From Desulfuromusa sp. (GTDB lineage: Bacteria; Desulfobacterota; Desulfuromonadia; Desulfuromonadales; Geopsychrobacteraceae), in NCBI GenBank assembly GCA_029933365.1, contig JAOZOH010000031.1:24090-30295 (forward strand): a stretch of 6,206 bases of DNA, written 5' to 3'. This document shows, piece after piece, positions 1 through 5,087 of the stretch. Position 1 is the stretch's first letter. The number at the start of each line of letters is the position of its first letter. A program made the translations under genes and the position numbers. The notes beneath the pieces were generated by a model that was not told the DNA's origin, searched no databases, and was given only the letters and a program-made list of their open reading frames with translations.

Positions 1-53
1 CCCTGAAAGTAGTTCATCCCCAACTGATAATGTGATTGTGCCATATTGGTCAT
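1..53 (-). CDS. N-terminus of a probable Sel1-repeat protein (cut by window edge)
   Basis: Reading the minus strand from position 53, an ATG opens a frame that stays open to the window edge and gives MTNMAQSHYQLGMNYFQG. The AQSHYQLGMNYFQG part matches the first half of a Sel1 repeat (pattern A.AxYxLGxMYxxG), the motif that recurs nine times in the complete gene at 1236-2384. A good Shine-Dalgarno sequence, AAGGGG on the minus strand (60-65), lies 6 nt before the ATG. A second in-frame ATG at 44 is possible, but it is less well spaced from that site. The gene diverges from cheV. Only 17 codons are visible, so family membership is an inference from one half-repeat; a TPR-type helical repeat protein is the main alternative. 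Nothing can be said about its full length or its function. Confidence 0.5.
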   Translation of the reverse strand, partial: MTNMAQSHYQLGMNYFQ

Positions 54-148
54 CAAGATCCCCTTGCCTAAAATAGTAAGCTAAGCTTAATGATTTACTA
101 TACACTAAAAGTTTAGATATTGGCAGAAATAAATATTTGGATTAAATA

Positions 149-177
149 TTGACATATTGTGATTAAAATGATCAAAT
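149..177 (+). promoter_or_regulatory. candidate sigma70 promoter for cheV
   Basis: A perfect -35 box TTGACA (149-154) is followed after 17 nt by TCAAAT (172-177), which matches 4 of 6 positions of TATAAT. The start of transcription would fall near 184, about 30 nt before the cheV start codon. The -35 box overlaps the right arm of the palindrome at 132-150, which would suit repression or activation at this site. This is a call by eye only. Confidence 0.4.
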
Positions 178-197
178 ATTATGTCTGAATAATATTT
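174..197. repeat. 9-bp inverted repeat just upstream of the cheV ribosome binding site
   Basis: AAATATTAT (174-182) and ATAATATTT (189-197) are perfect inverted copies separated by six bases. The repeat overlaps the proposed -10 box and ends about 8 nt before the AAGG ribosome binding site (205-208). It is made almost only of A and T, so as RNA it would be weak; a protein-binding site in DNA is the likelier role if it has one. Confidence 0.4.
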
Positions 198-215
198 TGC
201 GCGAAAGGTTTAGCA

Positions 216-1181
216 ATGAGTGGATATCAGAAGCAGGAAATTCTCCTTGAGACCGGAACCAATGAAATGGAAATCATTGAATTCTATCTGGGGACACAGC
301 CTTTTGGCATTAATGTGCATAAGCTGAAGGAAATTATCACGTTTGATCAAGAGGCTTTAACCGTGATCCCCGGAAGTGGGGAAGGGATGCTCGGAACTTT
401 GCTGCTACGTGGCAGTACCATTCCTCTGATCGATTTAAAGTCACATATTGTTCAAAAAGAGGAAGATCTGGAGGGGGATGTCAGGCAAGTTGTCCTGGTC
501 TGTGAATTTAACGATCGGGTCAATGGTTTCAAAGTTGATGGCGTGAACCAGATTCACCGGGTTTCCTGGGAAGATGTCCAACCGATGGCCAGTTTTATTG
601 ACCAGTATCGACCCCGTTTTACCGGCAGTGTCAATATTGAGGGGCGCGAAATTCTGATCGTTGATCTGGAACATATTGTTGCTGAGTTTGATTCCGAAGC
701 AAATCTTGATTTTGAAGCAGACCTCCATGCTGCGGAAATGGAGGAAAAGCTTCCACATACGCGAGAACGGATGAAATTGATGCTGGCCGAGGATTCAGCT
801 TTGATCCGTAACGGGATCGAAAAAGTGCTCAAGGGTTCAAATTATACCAACCTGGAAGTTTTTGTTGATGGTCAGCAGTGTTATGACCAAATCCTGAAGA
901 TTAAACAGCGGGTCGCCGCTGGAGAACCGCTCAGCGATCTGCTGAATTTGTTGATTAGTGACATCGAAATGCCCCGAATGGACGGCTTGACCTTGTGCAA
1001 AAGAATTAAGGATGACCCCTTATTGCGAGATATGAAGGTCATAATGTTCTCCTCATTGATCAATGAGCAGATGGCGGCTAAATGCGACCAGATGGGAGCC
1101 GATGGCTATGCGACAAAGCCACAGATACCTTATCTGGTTGAAATGATGGATAAATTTCTGGAGATTGATGGACTCAAGTAA
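216..1181 (+). CDS. cheV: chemotaxis protein CheV (CheW domain plus receiver domain)
   Basis: This is a 321-residue cytoplasmic chemotaxis coupling protein. Residues about 17-160 form a CheW-like domain, which in this family links chemoreceptors to the kinase CheA. Residues about 186-316 form a response-regulator receiver domain, which takes phosphate from CheA and is thought to tune coupling for adaptation. The receiver residues are all visible: the acidic pair E192-D193, the phospho-acceptor D249 within ISDIEMPRMDG, the switch Ser at 279 or 280 in MFSSL, and K301 in ATKPQ. The domain order and length are normal for CheV. The ATG at 216 has AAGG (205-208) 7 nt upstream. The gene stands alone: no other chemotaxis gene is in the window, a Sel1-like gene diverges from it, and a complete Sel1 gene converges on it. 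The stop lies 18 bases before a strong hairpin. Identity is secure; which receptors it serves cannot be told. Confidence 0.95.
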   Translation: MSGYQKQEILLETGTNEMEIIEFYLGTQPFGINVHKLKEIITFDQEALTVIPGSGEGMLGTLLLRGSTIPLIDLKSHIVQKEEDLEGDVRQVVLVCEFNDRVNGFKVDGVNQIHRVSWEDVQPMASFIDQYRPRFTGSVNIEGREILIVDLEHIVAEFDSEANLDFEADLHAAEMEEKLPHTRERMKLMLAEDSALIRNGIEKVLKGSNYTNLEVFVDGQQCYDQILKIKQRVAAGEPLSDLLNLLISDIEMPRMDGLTLCKRIKDDPLLRDMKVIMFSSLINEQMAAKCDQMGADGYATKPQIPYLVEMMDKFLEIDGLK

Positions 1182-1199
1182 CACTTTGAGACGCAAATA

Positions 1200-1232
1200 G
1201 ACAAAGGCCGATGATTTTCATCGGCCTTTGTC
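1200..1232. terminator. bidirectional hairpin terminator shared by cheV and the Sel1 gene
   Basis: A perfect 15-bp stem, GACAAAGGCCGATGA (1200-1214) against its complement (1218-1232), closes a 3-nt loop. On the plus strand it is followed by ATTTTAA, a short U-run; on the minus strand by TATTTGCG, which is weaker. It sits between two convergent stop codons (1181 and 1236), so it most likely ends transcription from both sides, with better termination for cheV. Confidence 0.8.
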
Positions 1233-1235
1233 ATT

Positions 1236-2384
1236 TTAACCAATATTTTTTTCCAGGCGTTGACAAACCCGTTCCGCATCTCGCTGTGCTTCTTCAATTT
1301 GTGCGGGGGACATTTTATTCTCCAGTGATTCGAGAGCTTTTCTAGCATCCTCATGCCCTTTTCCGGCAGGGAGACTCAGCCAGATATAGGCCTTGATGTG
1401 ATCTTTGGTGACTCCCCGCCCGAGAGCGTACATCCCCCCCAAATTATACTGGGCGTCGGTGTAACCCTGCTCAACCGCTTTGCTCCACCATTTCACCGCT
1501 TCGGTGTCACTCTTCATAACCCCATAGCCAAATGCGTATAAGACTCCCAGGTTATACTGGGCGGCCGCATTTCCCTGCTCTGCTGCCAGAGTCCACCAAT
1601 GGTGAGCTTCGTTATAGTCCTGGGGGATGTCTGTACCATTGATGTACATGCTGCCCAGATTATACTGGGCATCGATATTCCCCTGTTCAGCAGCCAATTT
1701 ATACCAGTCGACCGCCGCAAAAGGATCAAGTTCAACCCCCTCTCCCTTTGCGTACATAAATCCGAGGTTGTGCTGGGCATCAACATGTCCTTGTTCTGCC
1801 GCCATCCGGCACCATTTTGCCGCCTGAACTGCATCCCTTTCAACTCCCTGACCGAAGGCATACATCACCCCAAGATTGAACTGGGCATCTGCGCTTCCCT
1901 GTTGAGCCGCTAGCCGATACCACTTGATCGCTTCTGCTTCGTTCTGTTCAATTCCTTCGCCGGTCGCGTACATCATCCCCAAAGTGTATTGCGCTTCGAT
2001 ATGATTTTGCTCTGCTGCTTTCCTGCACCAGCCCAGAGCCTTGCCGTTGTCCGCAGCGATTCCATGACCGAACGCAAGCATGACACCAAGATTATATTGA
2101 GCGTTAGCATCACCACGTTCTGCGGCTTTGCGGTACCAGAAGACTGCTTTGGCATCATCCTGTTGAACGCCGTTCCCCTGTTCAAACAGGTAGCCCAGTG
2201 CAAGTTGTGCCTGAATATTTCCCTGCTCCGCAGCTTTATTGTACCAGTATGCCGCTTCTGTATAGTCCTGAACGGCTCCGTCACCCTCTTCGCACATTCG
2301 CCCATAATTAAATTGGGCATCGGCGCTCCCCTGTTCTGCAGCGAGTTGGTAGCGTGTTTCGGCAATAAAATCTTTGTCGCTCAT
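1236..2384 (-). CDS. Sel1-repeat (TPR-like) protein with nine repeats
   Basis: This is a 382-residue protein built almost wholly from Sel1-like repeats, which fold as alpha-helical hairpins and in known members act as scaffolds for protein-protein contacts. After a 20-residue start that itself ends in a repeat-like helix (YQLAAEQGS), nine repeats of exactly 36 residues run from 21 to 344. The pattern is xDAQYNLGxMYAxGxGVxxD, then xxAxxWYxxAAEQG. Residues 345-382 form a C-terminal cap with KMSPAQIEEAQ, of a kind common at the end of such proteins. No signal peptide or membrane segment is seen, so it should be cytoplasmic. The ATG at 2384 has a strong AGGAGG (2389-2394), 4 nt away. It lies 110 bp downstream of ftsH on the same strand and may share its transcript or use its own weak promoter. 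It converges on cheV. Its partner and role are unknown. Confidence 0.93.
   Translation of the reverse strand: MSDKDFIAETRYQLAAEQGSADAQFNYGRMCEEGDGAVQDYTEAAYWYNKAAEQGNIQAQLALGYLFEQGNGVQQDDAKAVFWYRKAAERGDANAQYNLGVMLAFGHGIAADNGKALGWCRKAAEQNHIEAQYTLGMMYATGEGIEQNEAEAIKWYRLAAQQGSADAQFNLGVMYAFGQGVERDAVQAAKWCRMAAEQGHVDAQHNLGFMYAKGEGVELDPFAAVDWYKLAAEQGNIDAQYNLGSMYINGTDIPQDYNEAHHWWTLAAEQGNAAAQYNLGVLYAFGYGVMKSDTEAVKWWSKAVEQGYTDAQYNLGGMYALGRGVTKDHIKAYIWLSLPAGKGHEDARKALESLENKMSPAQIEEAQRDAERVCQRLEKNIG
1353..2324 (-). repeat. nine tandem 108-bp coding repeats (Sel1 units)
   Basis: The repeat part of the Sel1 gene is 972 bp, exactly nine units of 108 bp with no insertion or deletion. At the DNA level the units have diverged but keep shared words. 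For example, ttatactgg on the plus strand occurs at 1444, 1552 and 1660, exactly 108 bp apart, encoding the AQYNL of three successive repeats. The rightmost units (N-terminal part of the protein) share less. Confidence 0.85.
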
Positions 2385-2388
2385 GATC

Positions 2389-2394
2389 CCTCCT
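2389..2394 (-). promoter_or_regulatory. Shine-Dalgarno sequence of the Sel1 gene, in a small hairpin loop
   Basis: AGGAGG on the minus strand lies 4 nt before the ATG, a short but workable spacing. It is flanked by perfect 5-nt inverted arms, TGATC (2395-2399 as read on the minus strand) and GATCA (2384-2388). The site would therefore sit in a 6-nt loop whose stem touches the start codon. Confidence 0.6.
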
Positions 2395-2430
2395 GATCAA
2401 GATCCAGATGTCAGTTCGGTCAATATGGAT

Positions 2431-2459
2431 AAAATAGCAGAAGGACTGACGGTCCGCAA
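2431..2459 (-). promoter_or_regulatory. weak candidate promoter for the Sel1 gene
   Basis: In the 110-bp gap below ftsH, the minus strand reads TTGCGG (2454-2459), 17 nt, then TATTTT (2431-2436), matching 3 of 6 and 4 of 6 consensus positions. Transcription would start near 2425, about 40 nt before the start codon. I see no clear terminator after the ftsH stop, so read-through from ftsH is equally possible. Confidence 0.25.
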
Positions 2460-2494
2460 ATATCAGCTTAAGAATTTTTCCGGGATTAATACTG

Positions 2495-4426
2495 TTAGGA
2501 GGTGTCGGTACTTTGCCCTTCCTGTTTTATGTCAACACTCTCGTCCGGTAATTTCACTGACCATTGCGCAAAAAACTCCTTTAACCGTTCCTGATCCAGA
2601 GTTTCTTCCTCAACTAGGCTGTTGGCGAGGGCTTCCAGAATCTCGCGGTTTTCCCGCAGAATATGTTCGGCACGATTTTGAGCTGCATTGATCAGTTTTT
2701 CGATCTCCAGATCTATCCGCCATGCAGTCTTGTCGCTGAAGGTTTTTTCTACCGCAAGTTTGAGACCTAAAAAGGGGTGTTCCTCTCCACGCGAGAAACT
2801 GAGCGGTCCGAGCTCTTCGCTCATTCCCCATTGGCAGACCATCTTTTCGGCAAGATCCATAACCACCTTGAGATCATTCTGGGCACCGGTCGAATATTCA
2901 TCGAAGCAGATTTTTTCGGCTGCTCTGCCGCCTAGAGCGACTGCCAAGCGTGACAGCAGGTAGCTGCTCTGGTAATGGTAGCGATCATCTTCTGGCAATT
3001 GCTGGGTCATTCCGAGAGACTGTCCATGCGGAATGATCGTGACCTTATGAATCGGGTCAGTATTTGGCAAGGAGACGGCAACCAGGGTGTGACCTGCTTC
3101 ATGGATTGCGGTGATATATTTTTCTTTATCAGACATGAACAGTTTTCGTTCTATCCCCATCAGTTGCCGATCCTTGGCTTGTTCAAGGTGGCTATTGCAG
3201 ATCTGCTTGCTGTCTTCACGGGCAGCAATCAGAGCGGCTTCGTTGGTCAATCCTTCCAGATCGGCACCAACCATACCGGGGGTTCCTTTGGCGATAATTT
3301 CCAAGTTGACGTCATCAGCGAGTGGCATATTACGGGTGTGAACTTCGAGGATCTTGACCCGGTCACGCCAGTCGGGGCGTTCAACCACGACCTGACGGTC
3401 AAAGCGACCTGGTCGCAATAGTGCCGCATCAAGAACATCGGGTCGGTTAGTCGCAGCCATCACTACTACTTGATCATGAGGTTCAAACCCATCCAGTTCT
3501 GATAGCAGTTGGTTCAAGGTCTGTTCCCGTTCATCATGACCGCCACCCAGTCCGGTTCCCCGTGAACGGCCGACAGCATCGAGTTCATCGATAAAGACAA
3601 TGCTCGGAGCATTCTTTTTGGCGTTAGTAAAGAGATCACGAACCCTGCTGGCTCCGACGCCGACGAACATTTCAATGAACTGTGAAGCTGAGATAGTAAA
3701 AAAGGGAACCCCGGCTTCGCCAGCGACGGCTCGAGCCATCAAGGTTTTTCCAGTTCCTGGCGGTCCGATCAGCAGGACTCCGCGCGGCATTTTTCCACCC
3801 AGTTGCTCAAATTTCTCGGGATTACGCAGATAGGCAATGATTTCCTGAAGTTCCTGTTTTGCCTCTGCCAGGCCTGCGACATCGCGGAAGGTTTTACTTG
3901 ATGCCTCGTGGGTATATATGTGGGCACCCGATTTGCTAAACCTGTTCAGGAGGTTTCCCCCCATGCCGCCCTGTTGGCGTGCCCGCTGGAAGATATACCC
4001 CCAGACCCCCAAAATGATAATCCAGGGGAGCAAATTGATCAGGATGTTGGTCAAGATTGTTGTTTCTTCCGGGTTCTTGACATTGATGATGACCGCGTGT
4101 TCTTCGAGTAGTGCCATTAATCCCGGGTCACCAAATGGTGGGATGTTGGTGTGAAACTGCTTGTAGGTATGGGTCCCTTTGAATTGACCACCAACAATCT
4201 CTTCGGCCGAGAGGGAAAGTGGTTCCAAAAAAAATCCTGTTAAAGAGCCCTCCTGGATAGTGACTTCGGTGATTTGATCCTGTCTCAGTTCATATTTGAA
4301 ATAGCTGTAGGCAATTGGGGCAATGGTTTCCCGTTCGGTGGGAGGGGACACAATGAGGTTAAATATGCTGAGGGAGAATATGACCACCATGAATAGTAAA
4401 ATCTTTTTCCAGGGATCTTTCATCAT
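2495..4426 (-). CDS. ftsH: ATP-dependent zinc metalloprotease FtsH
   Basis: This is a membrane-anchored AAA+ protease that forms hexamers and unfolds and degrades damaged membrane proteins and short-lived cytoplasmic regulators. Counting from the ATG at 4426 (643 residues): membrane segment about 9-27, periplasmic domain about 28-124, second membrane segment about 125-146, then the AAA domain with Walker A GPPGTGKT (221-228), pore loop MFVGVG (253-258), Walker B IVFIDELD (276-283) and arginine fingers R338 and R341 in LLRPGRFDR. The protease domain has the zinc site HEAGH (442-446) and the third ligand D518 in STGAQNDL. All catalytic residues are present. The frame extends to a TTG at 4444, but that codon has no ribosome binding site. 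ATG 4426 has GGAG 12 nt upstream, and a second ATG follows at 4423, so the exact start is uncertain by one codon or more. It appears to be a single-gene unit, with the Sel1 gene downstream. Confidence 0.97.
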   Translation of the reverse strand: MMKDPWKKILLFMVVIFSLSIFNLIVSPPTERETIAPIAYSYFKYELRQDQITEVTIQEGSLTGFFLEPLSLSAEEIVGGQFKGTHTYKQFHTNIPPFGDPGLMALLEEHAVIINVKNPEETTILTNILINLLPWIIILGVWGYIFQRARQQGGMGGNLLNRFSKSGAHIYTHEASSKTFRDVAGLAEAKQELQEIIAYLRNPEKFEQLGGKMPRGVLLIGPPGTGKTLMARAVAGEAGVPFFTISASQFIEMFVGVGASRVRDLFTNAKKNAPSIVFIDELDAVGRSRGTGLGGGHDEREQTLNQLLSELDGFEPHDQVVVMAATNRPDVLDAALLRPGRFDRQVVVERPDWRDRVKILEVHTRNMPLADDVNLEIIAKGTPGMVGADLEGLTNEAALIAAREDSKQICNSHLEQAKDRQLMGIERKLFMSDKEKYITAIHEAGHTLVAVSLPNTDPIHKVTIIPHGQSLGMTQQLPEDDRYHYQSSYLLSRLAVALGGRAAEKICFDEYSTGAQNDLKVVMDLAEKMVCQWGMSEELGPLSFSRGEEHPFLGLKLAVEKTFSDKTAWRIDLEIEKLINAAQNRAEHILRENREILEALANSLVEEETLDQERLKEFFAQWSVKLPDESVDIKQEGQSTDTS

Positions 4427-4442
4427 TATACTCTGCGGCTCC

Positions 4443-4467
4443 AATTGGGTACAAAATGTATTTCAAG
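4443..4467 (-). promoter_or_regulatory. possible heat-shock (sigma32-like) promoter for ftsH
   Basis: The minus strand reads CTTGAAA (4461-4467), 11 nt, then CCCAATT (4443-4449). This resembles the sigma32 pattern CTTGAAA and CCCATnT, with one mismatch in the second box and a spacer at the short end of the known range. Transcription would start just before the ATG at 4426, leaving a leader of only about 10 nt. ftsH is a sigma32 target in E. coli, which makes the match more plausible but does not prove it. Confidence 0.3.
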
Positions 4468-4500
4468 TGAACCAATGTCCGATTGTTGTTCTCTACCTTC

Positions 4501-4528
4501 AGTATATCTAATTTGGAAGAATGGTCAA
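4501..4528 (-). promoter_or_regulatory. sigma70-type promoter for ftsH
   Basis: The minus strand reads TTGACC (4523-4528), a 16-nt spacer, then TATACT (4501-4506); each box matches 5 of 6 consensus positions. Transcription would start near 4494, giving a leader of about 70 nt before the ATG at 4426. This is the best ftsH promoter I can see by eye. Confidence 0.55.
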
Positions 4529-4734
4529 AAGTGGGGGGGTGTGAATTTTTGATAGAGAAAATAAAAATAATAGCTGTGAGATTTGTTATCTTTTGCGCTT
4601 AGCATACTCGCTCCCTTCTCCAGAGGCGGGAATCCATGAAAAACGCTTACTGACTATGAAAAATACTTATATTTTTGTTATATCGTGAAAAATGGTTTTA
4701 TGTTGGGGGCGTCAAGTGGGACTTTTGTCTGGAG
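4529..4734. other. gene-free AT-rich stretch upstream of ftsH
   Basis: Together with the ftsH leader, this forms a gap of about 350 bases between the ftsH start and the tRNA gene. I see no convincing gene here. It holds two copies of ATGAAAAAnnCTTA spaced 20 bp apart (4636-4649 and 4656-4669), with a partial third TGAAAAAT at 4686-4693, plus a run of seven G at 4533-4539. The ftsH promoter candidates lie just to its left and the tRNA terminator just to its right. Confidence 0.5.
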
Positions 4735-4770
4735 CAATAAAAAAGGAGATCACCTTGCGGCAATCTCCTT
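4735..4770 (-). terminator. Rho-independent terminator of tRNA-fMet
   Basis: On the minus strand AAGGAGAT (4763-4770) pairs with ATCTCCTT (4743-4750) across a 12-nt loop that can itself fold weakly. A run of six T (4739-4744, partly in the stem) then ATTG follows. It begins 10 nt after the tRNA CCA end, so it should end the tRNA transcript and insulate ftsH from it. Confidence 0.85.
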
Positions 4771-4779
4771 GAATATTTT

Positions 4780-4856
<77 letters not shown>

Positions 4857-4869
4857 ACAACGGTTGCCG

Positions 4870-4898
4870 ACAGTAGCCGAATTCATTGCGGTGGTCAA
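4870..4898 (-). promoter_or_regulatory. promoter of tRNA-fMet
   Basis: The minus strand reads TTGACC (4893-4898), a 17-nt spacer, then TACTGT (4870-4875). The -35 box is good; the -10 box matches only 3 of 6 positions but keeps the key first T-A and last T. It lies 13 nt from the mature tRNA 5' end, so the transcript would carry a leader of about 7 nt, normal for a tRNA gene. Confidence 0.6.
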
Positions 4899-4927
4899 CC
4901 TGTTTTTTGTCTTTTTTTCACCCGCTA

Positions 4928-4956
4928 TTGTGCAAGCAAGGTTATTGGTGTAGAAC
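4928..4956 (+). promoter_or_regulatory. weak candidate promoter for mnmH
   Basis: TTGTGC (4928-4933), 17 nt, then TAGAAC (4951-4956) match 3 of 6 and 4 of 6 consensus positions. Its transcript would include the hairpin repeats at 4969-5054 in a leader of about 125 nt. No better promoter is visible between the divergent tRNA gene and mnmH. Confidence 0.25.
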
Positions 4957-4968
4957 CATCAACTTATC

Positions 4969-5056
4969 CCTTCGCCCTGAGGGAGAAGGTGGCTGTAAGC
5001 CGGATGAGGGGACTTGTTGCAGAATATCCCCTCACCCTCTCCCCAAAGAGAGGGGA
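4969..5056. repeat. GC-rich palindromic intergenic repeat elements upstream of mnmH
   Basis: There are several hairpins in tandem. CCTTCGCCC and GGGAGAAGG (4969-4989) pair with one mismatch around TGA. GGCT and AGCC (4991-5001) pair around GTA. TGAGGGGA (5005-5012) pairs with TCCCCTCA (5027-5034). CCCTCTC (5035-5041) pairs with GAGAGGG (5048-5054). The pattern of CCCTC, CTCTCCCC and GAGAGGGG words is that of a palindromic repeat seen scattered between genes in many proteobacteria (from memory of such sequences, not a search). A related hairpin lies beyond mnmH at 6145-6165. Confidence 0.7.
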
Positions 5057-5076
5057 ATCTTTCAATATGCTTGGAC

Positions 5077-5080
5077 AGGA
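5077..5080 (+). promoter_or_regulatory. Shine-Dalgarno sequence that decides the mnmH start
   Basis: AGGA lies 7 nt before the ATG at 5088, which is ideal spacing. The rival ATG at 5067 has AGGGG (5051-5055) at a poor 11 nt, and that AGGGG is part of a palindromic repeat. The GTG at 4989 lies at the end of a repeat hairpin. Confidence 0.6.
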
Positions 5081-5087
5081 ACTTTGG

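Larger units (their letters stand above)
54..215. promoter_or_regulatory. AT-rich divergent intergenic region with several palindromes
   Basis: This gap separates the divergent Sel1-like gene from cheV. It holds several inverted repeats: TAAGCT-A-AGCTTA (77-89), CTAAA-AG-TTTAG (105-116), AATATTT-GGATT-AAATATT (132-150) and a 9-bp-arm repeat at 174-197. The word AAATATT recurs at 131-137, 144-150 and 174-180. This could be an operator region, but in sequence this AT-rich some palindromes are expected by chance. No gene is seen here. Confidence 0.4.

Noticed and set aside
106..132. A sigma28-like (flagellar) promoter for cheV, TAAAAGTTT followed by GCAGAAATAA.
   Set aside because: The left box is good, but the spacing is wrong for the consensus and the right box matches poorly at any allowed spacing. 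The TTGACA promoter at 149 is better.
1989..2396. Plus-strand frame of 135 codons opposite the Sel1 gene, with shorter ones at 1599-1913 and 1353-1541.
   Set aside because: They are antisense to a clear gene, recur with the 108-bp repeat and have no family resemblance or ribosome binding site; they are by-products of the repeats' codon pattern.
2374..2691. Plus-strand frame of 105 codons spanning the gap between the Sel1 gene and ftsH.
   Set aside because: It begins with a TTG inside the Sel1 start region and runs antisense into the ftsH 3' end, with no ribosome binding site or recognisable domain.
2975..3421. Plus-strand frame of 148 codons opposite ftsH.
   Set aside because: It lies wholly within the conserved AAA and protease domains of ftsH, whose codons explain the open frame.
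4427..4432. A perfect TATAAT on the minus strand overlapping the ftsH start codon.
   Set aside because: It would start transcription inside the gene after both likely ATG codons, and the box 18 nt upstream (TTGTAC) is poor. Probably chance.
4525..4605. Minus-strand frame of 26 codons with a good upstream GGGAG, reading MLSAKDNKSHSYY and so on.
   Set aside because: It lies in AT-rich DNA, its composition is unremarkable, and its stop codon falls within the ftsH -35 box. A ribosome binding site alone is not enough; conservation would be needed.
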